From Acorus gramineus (taxonomy: Eukaryota; Streptophyta; Magnoliopsida; Acorales; Acoraceae), in NCBI GenBank assembly GCA_030737835.1, contig JAUJYN010000012.1, positions 10,296,118 through 10,360,117 of the forward strand: 64,000 bases of DNA, given 5' to 3'. The notes beneath the pieces were generated by a model. That model saw only the letters and a list, made by a program, of their open reading frames with translations. It was not told the DNA's origin and did not search any database. The number at the start of each line of letters is the position of its first letter. Position 1 is the stretch's first letter. This document shows positions 13,355 through 25,499 of the stretch, one piece after another. A program made the translations under genes and the position numbers.

Positions 13355-16300
13355 ATGGAAGCGATTTCCCCGATCACCAGCCCTAGCAGCAGCATCAGCA
13401 GCTCCGACTTAGCGGGCCCACTTGAAATCCTCCCGCCGGTGGACTTCTGCTGCGCTTATGGCTCCTCACTCCTCCCCATCAATTCTTCCAACAAGGTCTC
13501 CCCCCTTTCAATTTCAAATATTGTAGAACAATATATTTTAGATTCTCCATCTCTCACTTATTTTTTATTTTTATTGGGTGTCCTTTAGACTGTGATGGTT
13601 GATTACATACTGGGCGTCTCTGATCCGTTGCGATGGCATTCTGAGGCACACACACACACCCTCTCTCTCCATCTATTGTGATTGTGTCTAATTAAATATT
13701 TGTTCTATCATTTAATGGATTGTTTGACAACAAATGTTAGAATTTAGAGAGGAACAGAGACCATTATGCTTCATGGATGGCGCACCTTGGGCCAAGAGTG
13801 GTGCGTGTTTTTTAATGTACGGCGGATTAATTTGTTTGAATTTACACTTTAATGTATGTTCGGTTGGTTCAGATAACCGGGGTTGCTGATAGGATTGGTG
13901 TTGGGGTGCATTTCAATCCCTATGTCAAGTGGGAAGACAAGGTACCTTCGATGCGCCTTGTTTAGATCTTCATTATGATTTTGTGAAGGCTTGTATTGGT
14001 TTTGTTTATCAGGACCCGTGTTGGTTTTAGCAGATGATTAAGTATGGGGTCGTTCGGATGCACGATTTGGTTCAGGACTTGTTGTACTGGGAGAGGTTCT
14101 ACTTGAGCGGTCGCTTGCAGAAACCTGTATGTTGATTCCTGAGGTGTGCTTTTAATTTATTTATTTTGTTCTGTCGAAAGGAAAATGAATTGTGTATTGT
14201 GTTTTCTCATGATGTGTCAACTTCAACCAAGAAGTCTCTAATTTCATAATGACAAAATATATTGGACCGTGGTGTAATATCTGGTTAACTCATTCTCATA
14301 TTTATTTTCTCCCGATCTCAGCCCTTGTCTTGCAGAACAAACTGCTAAGAAGATATTGTGGCGGAAATCAAACCCATCTACATTTGGATAAGTGAATTTT
14401 CTGAACTGCCTGATTATCTTGATTGTTTTGTTTGGGCCTTCACACCTGGTTGTATGTCTGTTGTTGTTCTGTTGTTCATAGTTACCTGACCAGACTTCAT
14501 AGGAGTATCAATTCTAATGGAATTTCTAGTGGAATTTAATAGGGTGCTCTTCTCAGTTTACCATTCTTTACCACTCAACAATCTCTCATTCCCGAGTCTA
14601 TTCAGAGAACGTGTGGGATTCAGTGCTACATTTCATAAGAGACTGGGGGTCTGCATGTGTGGGAGTGAAGGTCTGTCTTATAGGGGGTAAAATTTTTGTG
14701 GGAGATTACACTCTTTTTGTTTTGACTCCTTGGCAGATTTTTCTTCTGCTGGGGGGGAGGGGGTTGTTTCTGATATGTTGGGTTTGATGTGTTTTGCATC
14801 CCCAGCATCTTGACTTCTGTAATGCTCTTTCCTTTGGGGTTTTGCAATGAAGCTCAACAGTTTCTCATTTCTAATCTATGTAAATGTATTTTTTAAAAAA
14901 ATAACTTTCTGCAAGGGTATTATATATTTTAATTTTAATGTATTTGTGACATTATCCCTGTTGGTTGAATTTTTCAAGTTGCTCTCTCAGGTACTTTATA
15001 TCTGTGTCTGACTTGGACATATATGTCTCTGTCCTTGTTAAATACATACCATCAATAGGCATATAAATTGCAATCCATTTATATGCACACAATATATGGT
15101 TTATATGCTGCCACTCTCTGCTTGGCAAATGTTTTCGTAATTCAATTCCTTTATGACACACATGAATTTTCATCTATAAGTGATATATCAGATATATTTC
15201 TTATATAATCCTCGCAGGTCAAAATCCTTGTGGATAATTTGGACATAAAGGATGTGAACATGGTCAACTTAAGATATGCGATTTCTGCTGCTCTCCTTCT
15301 ACTGCCACCCGAATTTACTGAGGTTTGCTTTGTTGAAAGTTTATGTATATCAAACCACTGTTTAACTAACTAATGTCTCAAAGTTTTCTTTTAATGTTCA
15401 GGTAGATTTGTATGCTAAAATATGTAGCCTATCATACATGGGAGATGTGCGAATGTTATTTGCAGAAGACCGAAGCAAGGTCAGTTTTATTATTATATAT
15501 ATAGAAAGGTAGTTTTATGAGAAAAATTGACCTGTTTTTATCGATATACAAAATTATAATCATTCTTGACTTGCTAGATAGCATGGGACATGCCATGCAT
15601 TGCAGCACTTCAAAAGGTTGGATATGCTGAGGTTTGCAGTTGATATAGAAAGCCATTTTTTTGTGTTATACATGACCACTTCGAAACATTCTAAAGAAAC
15701 TTAATTATTGAGCTTTAATGAGTTTGAATGCTAAGTTTCTTAACTTCGTTGTTGTTGAAATGATTCACTTACATGGTGGATATTTTGATCAATTACCATT
15801 ATAGTACCTTCCAAGATATTCACCACTCCTATTCTTGATCCCTTTGAGGACTCAAGTGGATGGGGTTCCAAGACAATTTCCAAAATCGGACTTGAACCTA
15901 CCTAGTACATAAGATATGAACAAATTGATGGATTGGGGAGATGGTTTGCTTAGTTAGGATAAGATTTGGATAAATGTTGCTAAGGTGATTAGTTATTTAA
16001 ATTGATTATTAGGTTAGAGTTGTTAGGATAAGATTTGGATAGGGGTTAGGGTGATTAGGTTGTTTAGATTAAATTGCATTGATCGTTTAAGTTGCTAGAA
16101 CTATATCTAATTGTTTTAAAGACTGTTAGAAGGGGCGGCTTATGGTTGGGTAACACACACCTGTTTAAAGCTGTCGCTTGTAACATCTTGGAGGCTTACT
16201 AAACATAGTTTTGAGGCCTACTAAAGATACCCAGGAATAAAAGCAAAGGCATCAAGTTCTGTGAACTTTTTTTTAGTTGTTTACGAAACTTCTAAACTTT

Positions 16301-19300
16301 CACAACTTGTAGTTTATGTTCTTACCTTCATTAGTTCCTTTTCTATTTTCCCTTTGAGTTTTTCCATTTACCTCATGATTCCTTAAGATAAACTAATGGT
16401 TGGGACATTCTAGGTGTTTGAGTTGCATCAGCAGTGCTAGATTTTAGGTAGAGTCATGAGTTTCTGATAACCTCTCTGGTATTTGGAGGGTATCTTGGAC
16501 AAGGCAGATCAGTTTAATAGGGTGTGACATGCAAATTGGGAGATGGTACTGACATCATGTTCTGGAAGGATTTCTGGCTTATAGAGGATCCTTTAATCTC
16601 TGTTTTCTTCAGACTATTCAATATTGCAAACAGCAAAGATGTAGTAGTCAAATTCTTCATTTCAGCATGGTCTCCTCCTCTGAGAAGGAGCCTGTCTTGG
16701 AGTTCCTTAAACTCCAAGCTTTGATTGAGAAACTTCATGAAGTGATAGTAAATGAGATGGTGTAAGATAGCGTCATATGGATACCTCAGGAGGGCTCCTT
16801 TGTTAAGGCTGGCCATAGGTGGCTGATGAAGGATAGCCTGTGGTGGACATAGGGTCCCTGGTACTTCCGTGGAAAAGAGGAAGAATGATGAAGGGTGATG
16901 AAGTGTGGCTCCAAAGGTGGCTCAGATTATTGTGTGTACTCTTTGTTGGGGGTTTTGGTTAGCCCGAAGTGAAGTCAAAACTTTATTTTGCAGATGTATG
17001 GAAACTGTTTTAAAATTTGTAAATGACCGGGGTATTCATTGTATTGGGGTTGAGTTTGTAGGTCTCTAAAAGGAGACGGTAAACTTTAGTCAACAGAGAT
17101 TGTAAGATCTTTGTAACACTCCACATCCCCCCTCCCCCAACAAAGGAGAAAAAAACCTTATCCCTCATTTTATCTTGTTGTTCACATTTTATATGTTGCC
17201 GATACCTTATTAGCGCTTGTTAAAAACTGGTGGCAAATTCTCAACCTTTATCTTTATCTTTTTTCAGTTTATTACTTGTGTCCATCTGTTGTGCCAGTGG
17301 AAAGAGGACAAAGTCCATCATCTCTTGGCCTGCTTCCCAATGGATGGATTTGGCTTCATAAACCCCACTTTTCTTTAAATTCCAGTTAGAGTTATTTCCA
17401 TAATAAATGAAGAAGTCCCCATTCTTTAAAAAGAAAGACTAATAAAAGAAAAACAGACATTTATCTAGGTATAAATGGTCATATTACATGACAATCAAAT
17501 TATCATATTAAAGAAGATTGAGGTTTATCTTTTTAGATAGCTTGGAAGCTTTAGTGCGTATACTATATTAATTTCTGTTACATTAATGTTACAAGGATTA
17601 ATCTGTCTTATTTGCCTTTGGGAAATTAGTTTATGTCAATAAGGTGAATTGGCAATAATGGAGACTAATGGACACACAAGCGGAACATTATATGCTTCCA
17701 GTTTCTTTATTCAAGCATATTATGCTATTCTCTGTTATGACTTTTAACAGGGACCAAAATATTATGTTTATCACAGGTGAAGAAGATAGTCCAAGGAACT
17801 TTCAAGTCGTTTCAAGCAATGTATAAGCCAATTCTAAATGAATATACCGAAAAAGAGATGCTGGAATTTTCGGGCGACTGGGGGACAGATATGAGACAGG
17901 TTTTTCCAATTCCATGCTGCTACACGATTACAAATCTTCTGGTTGGGTCTTTGTAAGTGCCCATAAACATGCATGATTGAACATTATATACATATGTATG
18001 TATGTATGTATGTATGTTAATTGTGTAATTGAGAAAGAGAGCATATGTGGAAAACATTTGGGATGGGTTTTTTTGTTGTCTTTAGGGCTTAGGAAACTCA
18101 CATCACCAGATTACCTTCCCTTTCTCTAAACTAGGATGAGGTGCTTCCTGTGACAGGCTGCTCTCTGAGTTGATCTGTTTTACTTTCTGCTTGTTTTATT
18201 CCTCTTTTCACTGATTGTCTTGGAAGACCCTGGTCTCCCATGGTCTTTTTTTGTTTTTTCTTCTGCGGTTTGGCTGTTTTGGGACTCCCCTTGTCATGGA
18301 GTGTGCAGCAATTTTCTTCAGTAGAATCTTGGTGGTTGGCTCTTGCCACTTTCTCATCAAATTAGATAAAATGTTACACAGTTCAGGATCTATAGATGAG
18401 ATCATTCAACATGGAGAAGAATTTAGTCCATTTTGTTTAATATGCTTAAATAAATTGTGTTAAATTGCTGTGTTGTCCTAGTGGTTCAAAATTTAGCATT
18501 TAAATCATCATCAATGCCTAGAGTTTTGTAGTTTGCAATTATATGAGAACTATGGGACCACATGTGTGACGCATGTGATTCGTGTTTGAATAAAGTATTT
18601 TTAGAGATATTTTAATAAAATAAATACTTTCAGGTACTTTTTATAAATTTTATATAATTTTTTTTGTAAAATTTATTTTGAGTGGGGTAAGATTGTAAAG
18701 TTACTCTCCCTTTCATTATCTTCGTGTTTATTTTTTCACAATTGGACGTGCATGTGGGGGGTGGCAGTACTCGATTAGAATTTGATGCACACATGCTGAG
18801 TGTTTCAATTAAAATATTAGAGATAGTTGCATTGTATACATATGAAAAATATATGTTTCATTTAACAAGGATCCCTTTCTTGGATCTCCCTTTCTCTAAA
18901 ATCCAGCTATATCTTGTTTGCATAGTCATCTAACATCCGGATGGCATTCAGTGGTTTCTCATTAATCTCCTGGATTAAATGATTTGTTTTGGCTTTATTT
19001 GCAATAGAACCATCAAACCAGTTTTAAATATATAAAATATCCACAGTTCAATACTTTTATATTTGTAGAATTTTTTCTTCATTTAATTCAGTGTATTGAT
19101 TAATGTGGTATATTAGGACTGTGGTTTATGTGCAACACAAACTCTATTTTCCGCTCTTCCCTACATGCTGCAAAGCCAAATAGTAACAGGGAGAGCCGAG
19201 AAGAAAGCAGCTGGTACTGACTTCCACTTCAACCTGACTGTGGATCATTGAAATAATAGGATTGAATCGTTGAAATGTCTGAACAAATAGTTCTTGTTCT

Positions 19301-19495
19301 GCAGGTCAAGCATTTCCCCCCATCTTTATCAATTCCAGAGAAGAAGCTGCAAAATTCACAAGGAAATTTATTAGTCGCCGGGTGATGGGTTCAAGTGCTA
19401 GACAGGCGGTGTCTGGATTCCTAGCTGCCGGTGGCGTTAATGCTGTTCGTTATGTTGCAGGCAAGATATCTAAGGCTTGGAAGTCCCGAACCTGA
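13355..19495 (+). CDS. TAM41: TAM41, mitochondrial phosphatidate cytidylyltransferase
   Basis: Ten exons join in frame to 337 residues: 13355-13495, 13589-13645, 13741-13800, 13873-13941, 14034-14126, 15218-15322, 15402-15479, 17777-17899, 19117-19213 and 19305-19495 (TGA). The family (TAM41/Mmp37) makes CDP-diacylglycerol from phosphatidic acid and CTP on the matrix side of the inner mitochondrial membrane, for phosphatidylglycerol and cardiolipin. Visible hallmarks are VDFCCAYGSSL (nucleotidyltransferase GS motif), MVDYILGVSDPLRWH, DHYASWMAHLG, GVGVHFNPYVKW, KYGVVRMHDLVQDLL, FYLSGRLQKP, LYAKICSLSYMGD, and a C-terminal SSARQAVSGFLAAGG helix. Length fits the plant family (about 330). Exon 2 to 3 needs a GC donor at 13646, which is unusual. 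Exon 5 could begin three bases earlier (CAG repeat at the acceptor). An in-frame upstream ATG at 13202 is the main uncertainty about the start. Confidence 0.92.
13646..13740 (+). other. TAM41 intron 2, apparent GC-AG intron with (CA)n at its donor
   Basis: Exon 2 ends ...CATTCTGAG and the next bases are gcacacacacacac. Exon 3 starts after gttag with AATTTAGAGAGG. The protein reads WHSE|NLERNRDHYASW in phase 0 only if the intron starts at GC 13646. Continuing the exon reaches a TGA after 13 more codons, and no GT before that stop restores the frame. GC-AG introns are a known minor class. Confidence 0.7.
15480..17776 (+). other. TAM41 intron 7 with a LINE fragment
   Basis: This 2.3-kb intron separates LFAEDRSK from VKKIVQGTF. 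The middle holds a degenerate LINE piece (listed separately). The left part has two partial repeats of the phrase GATAAGATTTGGATA (15957-15973 and 16026-16041), suggesting a local duplication. No additional exon is evident. Confidence 0.6.
16490..16860 (+). pseudogene. non-LTR retrotransposon (LINE) reverse-transcriptase C-terminal fragment
   Basis: The frame at 16524-16724 reads KLGDGTDIMFWKDFWL then FFRLFNIANSKDVVV. This is the start of the zinc-binding (zf-RVT) region that follows reverse transcriptase in plant LINEs (pattern: IGDG...FW.D.W....L...FPRLF). After a frame change, sequence near 16780 gives VIWIPQEGSFV and the Trp-Leu that usually follow. Stops and frame breaks make it dead. 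It sits in sense orientation in the TAM41 intron. Confidence 0.65.
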
Positions 19496-19735
19496 GCAAC
19501 CTATCTTGTAAAAGTTTCACAGTTTTGCTTTGACTTTCTTTAGGTAGAAGGAAATAACCACAGCTGCCAGAGAATTAACAGGTTCTCAGTCTATTCTTTT
19601 GTAACCAGTTAAGCTGAGTAGCCTAGAACTGCGTGAACCATTTACATGAAAACAGAAGATGGTGAGTGTAACCAAAATTATTAATTCATTATTAACAAGT
19701 CTATATCATGTCATATTATATATATTTGGCTCTGA

Positions 19736-20275
19736 GGATTTGAGATTACATTTGGAGTGAAGGAGACAATTCTTAATAAAGATGTTTATTTATTGAATCA
19801 ATGAGTGGGATGCTACAGTTTGTTCTTTCTAACTTGTTATGTTCAGAAGGGATGCTGCAGGTAGGATGTAAAACAGTACATGATGAGTGTACCCACAATC
19901 ATGATGTCTACTTTTTTTATCTGTGGTTTGCTGAGGATCAAACTGAGACTAGAGTGAAGGAGATGATCTTCTTCATGGTTCCAATCCAAAGCCTTTTTCT
20001 GAACTAGCTCTGGTCTCAGTTGGCTCCAATGCGGCCATGATCCTACATCTTCAATTGAAAAGCCCTTCAATTAGGTCCAACTGGGTCAGCAGCTGAAAAT
20101 TTAGGTTAAGAATTTGTGTCTCAGACTTTGATCGGCCTATTTTAGCCCAATTTTTTTTAGCCAATTACATTTTTAATTGAAGGGTATATAATTCATACAC
20201 CATCTAAATGAAGGTATACACACTTTGGTTAAAAAATGGAGCTAGAGGTAGAAATGTTTAAAGCAATATTTCTTG
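19736..20275 (+). repeat. dispersed repeat, forward copy
   Basis: About 540 bp that recurs in inverted orientation at about 29340-29885. Shared landmarks in order are ATGTTTATTTATTGAATCAAT, TTGTTCTTTCTAACTTGTTA, GGATGCTGC, ATGATGAGT, GCTGAGGATCAAACTGAGA (copy 2 GCTGAGGGTCAAACTGAGA), GGCCATGATCCT, GAAAATTTAGGTTAAGAA and TTAAAAAATGGAGCTAGA. Neither copy has a convincing open frame. A short third piece may lie at 53275-53345. Confidence 0.65.
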
Positions 20276-20510
20276 AGAGAACTTTGTTACACATATTTGC
20301 TTTTCCGGCCACAATTTCAGTCCCATATACATCGTTAGTGTCATATGTATATTCCATTCTACATATGTCTCGGGTTGGGGTAAGCATGTAAGAATTGAAA
20401 TTATTTCATGATATCTTAGATATTTAATGAACATGATATTTACCATCATAATATTTTATTTGAATATATTTCTCATTTTATAATTGATTATATGGTGATA
20501 TAAAAATAAA

Positions 20511-21269
20511 GGAGCGGTTATAATCACCCCCCAAGTTTTTCTACCCACCCCTTTTTTAAATAAAAAAAACTGATTTGTTACTCTTTTTTTCTCACACCTA
20601 ACCCACCCCGACACTTCTCACCCCATGGGTACACCGAACCCACCCCACAAAATCCTCTATAAATTTAGTCCCCACCCCACATTCAAAATTTAGTCTCATT
20701 CTAGTTCTCGTTCGACATTTCGACGTGGTGCATGTCTTTCGACAACCAAAAACCTGATATCCCATTTTGATTCACATTCGACATCTCCAATGTTTTCCTT
20801 ATTTGATTTGGTTTGATATGGAACATGTCTTTCGGGAACCAGAAACTTTAGTTCCATTCTAGTTCCTATTCGATACATCAGATGTATTTCTTGTTTGACG
20901 TGGTTCGATATAGCGCATGTCTTTCTGGAACCAGGAACCTATTATCTCATTCTGGTTCACGTTCGACGTGCCTGTTGTCTTCCTTGTTTGATTTGATTCG
21001 ACATGGAACATGTTTTTGTGGAACCAAAAATCTGATATCCTATTCTAGTTCCTGCTCAATATGCCTGATATCTTCCTCGTTTGACTTGGTTCGACATGGA
21101 ATATGTCTTTGTGGAACCAAAAACCCGAATGAATGAATGGGATGGGGTTACACTGCTTAGGGTGGAGTATATATGAAAGGGTCGGCTTATCAAATGTAAA
21201 AAAATTGTCCGGGTGGGGAAAAAATAGAAGTGGGTAGGAAAACTTGTGGGGTGACTATAACGGCACCTC
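20511..21269. mobile_element. TIR element carrying a 93-bp internal minisatellite
   Basis: The left end GGAGCGGTTATAATCACCCC matches the reverse complement of the right end, GGTGCCGTTATAGTCACCCC. The similarity continues through CAAGTTTTTCTACCCACC. AAAAATAAA flanks both sides (20502-20510 and 21271-21279), which would be a 9-bp target duplication of Mutator type; because it is A-rich and three bases are unassigned at the right, that is only suggestive. The interior is a tandem array (listed separately). No transposase is encoded, so the element would be non-autonomous. Confidence 0.6.
20690..21130. repeat. 93-bp tandem repeat, about five units
   Basis: The word CATGTCTTT or a close variant starts at 20731, 20824, 20916, 21009 and 21102, so the period is 92-93 bp. 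Each unit contains TTGRTTCGACATGGAACATG-like sequence, GGAACCARRAAC and TTCTRGTTC. A period of 93 is 31 codons. One frame stays open over the last three units (20882-21136, 84 codons) with repeating CLCGTKN and FDLVRHG phrases. Earlier units contain stops, so I take the open frame as a by-product of the period. Confidence 0.75.
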
Positions 21270-22019
21270 AAAAAATAAACATGGTTGGCCTTGGGGATAG
21301 GAACAAAAGTAGTCTTACCTATGGGCCTACACCACATGTTGGAGGGCTCAAAATCTCTTTTAATTCCCTATTTGTTTTTGGAGTGTAGATGCACGTAGCC
21401 CATTTTTAAAGCCTGTTTTGCAGTCCATACACTATGATAACGTAACATATATTGCGCTATCATAGTATATATTATACTATTATAGTATACACTGTAATCT
21501 GTTTTTTTCATTTTTTTAACCATAAAAAAAATACACTAATGTATCTCAGTATATAATTCATTTCATATAATAGCATGTACTTCAAAGAGTGACTATATGA
21601 TTTTATAAAAAAAACAAAAACGAAATAAACTATAATTAGGGTTACAATGGAGGCTACACATGTCTTTTTCCTTGTTTGTGGGAGCTGCATGTGAGGTGGC
21701 CCAATTCTATGCCCCTGAAGCAGCATTTGTGAATCAGTGCACACGCGGATCCGGCTGTACCCGCTTTAGTATGCATCCATCAATCCTACGCAGATCACCT
21801 CGGCCTCAGTCCATGATGTGATGCCCAAATCCAGGAACAGTAACCAGCGCCCAACACCTGAAAAGGGGTCGCTTGGATGAGGAAATACATCGAACCTGCC
21901 CTCCGTGTTTGGAGATTAACACTCCCATCAGTAATGATGTAGTGTTCAGCTACTGAGCATTGATCTAGGGTTGTTCGTCTCCTTTGTTCGCCATTGGAAC
22001 CTTATCATGTAACTTTGAT

Positions 22020-22590
22020 CAATTAAACTGAATCTGAACTGATCCACATCGATTTTTTTCGAGTTTGAATCAATAGTTTTATGGTTTGGTTTGAGTATGG
22101 ATTGAAAAATTAATAAACCGATCTATATTGGTTTTACTTCAAGAAAAACCGAATTAATCAAATGAAACCGAATTAAATTAAACACATGATTGTTCATAAT
22201 CAATATTCATTTAGATCATTCTTTTTATATTAAAAAGTATATTGTTGTTATATTATTAATATTCATAAAAAAACGAATATACTAATTTATATCATCAATT
22301 GTAGCATTTTGATATATTTATGTGCAGTTGTAAACGAACCTCCTAAAAACCTCTAATTAACCAATCCAAATTGATAGGAAGAAGAAAAAAAAAGGTATAT
22401 ATATGTTTATTTATAACAGTTCGGTTCGGTTCATTTCGGTTTAGTTTGGGTTAACCAAACAAAAATCAATTTAGTTGGATTTTGGGTTATCGGTTCTGTT
22501 CGATTTTTGAGTTACATATGAATATAGTTTGATTCAATTTGAGTTTGCAAAAAAAAAAAAAAACAAATCAAACAGACCGAATTGCACCCC
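22020..22590. repeat. dispersed repeat, copy 2, inverted relative to 12380-12890
   Basis: It shares reversed landmarks with copy 1: CGATCTATATTGG, AACACATGATTGTTCATAATCA, TTCATAAAAAA, GCATTTTGATAT, GTTCGGTTCGGTT and GAGTTACATATGAATATAGT. It ends near ACCGAATTGCACCCCTA, and the CACCCCTA end is of a kind found in hAT-like MITEs. I could not fix a matching left terminus. Confidence 0.55.
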
Positions 22591-24438
22591 TATCTTATAA
22601 GGTGTGATAGGCATGGGGTTTGGATTAAACTCCAACCCAATCCAACCCGCAAAATTTACATGCACAATTGTATATGGTTCAAATCTTATTTATTGCAAAT
22701 AAATGACATGGTTACAAGTGCAATTAAAACAAATTTGGGGTTTTTTTTTCCTTTCCAAAATTGCCCTGCAAAACAAACCACACCTTGGGAGGAGGGGGGT
22801 TAGTCCATCTAGATTTTGACGGATTTTGTGTACATTATTTAAATGATGAACTTTTACAGACTTTGCAGACTTTTCACATACTTTTTGCAGATTTTTACAA
22901 ACATTTGCAACCTCTCAGAGATTAGCTCTCATAGACTTTCACAGACTTTTATAGATTTTCACAGACGTTTGTAGATTTTCACATACTTTCACAGACTTTC
23001 ACAAATTAACTTTCATTGACTCTCATAGACTGTCATATGCTTGTTTTTAGAATTTTAAAATAAAAAATTCAAAAACAAATTTATCCAATATATCTAATAT
23101 GAGAATCATTATATAAAAATAAGTCTTTCAAATAAATAACAAAAAAAAATTAAAATTCAACCTGAATAATTCATACCCAACATGAAGTGCAACTTTTTTT
23201 TTTAAAATATCTTTACATATCTGAAATGCATATTGCTATAATATCATTATTAAAATATCATTTTAACTAGATAATTATGTTAGTAGTTCACCATGAATAT
23301 TGGTGTTCCTGTCATCCCACATACGCTTAGCCAATGTTCTAAAAATTCCTTATAGGTCTCGATTAATATCGTGCAGAAATATAAGCATCCAAAGGAAAAT
23401 CAAATAAAATATGATGAATTTATTGCACATATAATTAACTAAGTTTTAAAATAAATATATATCTTTCTAAATGATGGTATCCATAGGCGTCATTATATAT
23501 ATAATAAATAATAATAAAAATGACTGATTGCAATACAAACAAATCCACTTATCTCAAATATTCATCAAATATGTGTAATGATATCAATATTTCATGCATA
23601 TATGCATTCATCAAAAATAAAAAATAAAGATGATTTTCAGATAAATTAAAATTGGAACAAATATGAAAGCATGAGATAACCAAACATCTATCAAAAAACA
23701 AAAATAATTTATTATAAAAACAACATAAAAGTAAAAAATTAGAAAAAAAAACTAAATTTTTTGAAAAAAAATAGAAGTGCAAGAATGAAAGTCGACGAGA
23801 ATCCCACACGAGTGAGATTTTGAAATGATTTTTTTCTTCATATTTTTCTTTTTAAAATCCACAAAAGTTCTTCATCAAAGTCTTTACAAATATTTTTCTA
23901 ATTGAATAACATATGAAAATATATTTATGACAACAAGTCCTACTCAAATAACACTTGACTTTTCGTTAATGAATTTATGTCCCAATCAAATAACACTAGT
24001 TTTTTTGTCCATTTACGTTAGATTTTGTCCGAGTTAATGATTTAATCGAATAACGCTAAACTTTCTGTCTACGAATTAATGTCTCAATCGATTTTTTAAT
24101 AATGAACTAATGTCCAAATAGAATAACCTAAGATTTAAAAATCCATGGAATTTTTTGTAAATTGATTACCCCAACTTGGCACATGAGCCCAACGTACAGC
24201 GTACATAACAACATAATAACCCTATGGTCTTATTTAAAAGAGTGATCGAAAATGGCGGATCAACAAATCCACATTCCAAACTTAAAACTTAAATATCATA
24301 AGGCAAATTCAACGTACTCTCAATCTCTTTTAAATAAATAAATATTCTATAGCACATTGAATATGATTTCAAATGCTTTTATTGTACAAGTATGCAGTCA
24401 GTGAACCAACGAACAGGAAACCAATCAGGTACAGTTCC

Positions 24439-25119
24439 TTAAGAAGAAGCAGCAAACTTGGATTTGATGAGCTGCACAACACCCTCATCCACCTGAAGAG
24501 CCTTGGTCAAGACCTCGTTCGGCACAGCCGGTTTTGCCGCGAAGAGCGCCAGGGGAGCAACAACGGCACCGGGGAGCTGGCTATTGAAGGTCGTGATCAC
24601 GAGCCCCTTCTCCTTCCCCACGTTCATCTGGAAGTGGATCATCCCTCTCGGGATGACGAACATCTGCCCTTCTCTCAACACGCTCGAGAAGTACACGTTC
24701 CCGCTCGAGATGAACCCGATCAGCACCTCTCCCTTTACGACGATGTCGAGCTCCGTCGCACGGGGGTGGTGGTGTGGGGGATTGAGTCCACCCGGCGCGA
24801 GGTCCACGCGGTTCATCGAGACACCTAAAGTGTTCAGTCCCGGGAAGGCGAGGACGTTGGCCGCTGTCACGTTGGAGCCGAATGGGTTCGTGGTGTTGCC
24901 CTCTACGGCTAGGCCGTTGAAGATGAAGTCGGATGCTGTGACATTAGATGCCAGCTTGCACGGGAATCCGTTTATTGGGGTGGATGTTTTCGCTAGGTCC
25001 GCGATGCAGAAGTCTTGGAGCGGGTCGGGGTCGGCGCAGAGAGCAAGGGGTGGTGCTTGCAGTGCCATGGAGAGGATCATGAAGAGGACGAAAGGCTTAG
25101 TTTGGATTTGGAGTTTCAT
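24439..25119 (-). CDS. GLP: germin-like protein 1
   Basis: Single exon, 226 residues. A signal peptide (about 1-28, MKLQ... hydrophobic core [12 protein letters not shown]) targets the secretory path; the mature start is [10 protein letters not shown]. Cys38 and Cys54 form the usual N-terminal disulfide pair. Germin box 1 ([14 protein letters not shown]) gives metal ligands His116, His118 and Glu123; box 2 ([10 protein letters not shown]) gives His162. N-glycosylation sequons are NVT at 59 and 83 and NTT at 75. The family is an apoplastic cupin hexamer; some members are superoxide dismutases or oxalate oxidases, and activity here is not predictable. The start was placed at the MKLQ methionine because the four other copies align there and the TATA box lies only about 65 bp upstream; an in-frame ATG 45 bp further up is within the leader. 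AATAAA lies after the stop, near 24380. Confidence 0.93.
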   Translation of the reverse strand: MKLQIQTKPFVLFMILSMALQAPPLALCADPDPLQDFCIADLAKTSTPINGFPCKLASNVTASDFIFNGLAVEGNTTNPFGSNVTAANVLAFPGLNTLGVSMNRVDLAPGGLNPPHHHPRATELDIVVKGEVLIGFISSGNVYFSSVLREGQMFVIPRGMIHFQMNVGKEKGLVITTFNSQLPGAVVAPLALFAAKPAVPNEVLTKALQVDEGVVQLIKSKFAASS

Positions 25120-25180
25120 TTTGTTTGGAGTGTGCAAGATTTTAGATTGTGTTGTTTCTGACATTTATATGGATTTGATA

Positions 25181-25224
25181 CATTATATATATAGCCCAGG
25201 TGATTTGGAAAGTTTCAACGCGTT
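25181..25224 (-). promoter_or_regulatory. GLP1 core promoter
   Basis: On the minus strand, AACGCGTT (25217-25224) is followed by TTTCCAAATCACC and a TATA box CTATATATATAATG (25181-25194), about 65 bp before the ATG. The same order occurs at all five GLP genes. Further upstream, CACATGGA is also shared. Factors binding these motifs are not known from the sequence. Confidence 0.65.
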
Positions 25225-25499
25225 TACGATTTATGTTTCTATCCATGTGTTTTGGAATTGGTCTTGAAGTAGTTATATCAAATGATGGTCAATCGTTGCA
25301 ATTCTCGTTATGTCTTGATTAGTTTTGCCTTCACATTAATGCATTTTATGGTTTTAACATTTCTGTGCTTCTAGATTTCGTAGTCACATATTCATGCAAA
25401 TTTGACAATTTCTTTTTTCAAAGGAGGATTACTGGTGCAATTAAAGCCCGCATTTGATGACAATAGATGGTGTGTTTTTTTGAAATTCACTTTAAATAC

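Larger units (their letters stand above)
19496..24438. other. intergenic region TAM41 to first GLP gene
   Basis: The TAM41 3' UTR should occupy the first few hundred bases. After that come repeats: a dispersed element (19736-20275), a TIR element with an internal minisatellite (20511-21269), a hAT-like repeat (about 22020-22590), a stretch rich in CAGACTTTYACA-type words (22850-23040), and AT-rich sequence with no gene from about 23040 to 24300. From about 24300 the GLP 3' flank begins. Confidence 0.6.

Noticed and set aside
22850-23040. CAGACTTTCACAGACTTT-like words as a CRISPR-like or satellite array
   Set aside because: Unit length is irregular and short, with no spacer logic; it is simple-sequence expansion.
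24503-25267. Open frames of up to 254 codons antisense to GLP1, with similar ones antisense to GLP2-GLP5
   Set aside because: They occur in the same register opposite every GLP copy, have no signal, domain or promoter, and arise from the GC-rich third positions of the GLP codons.
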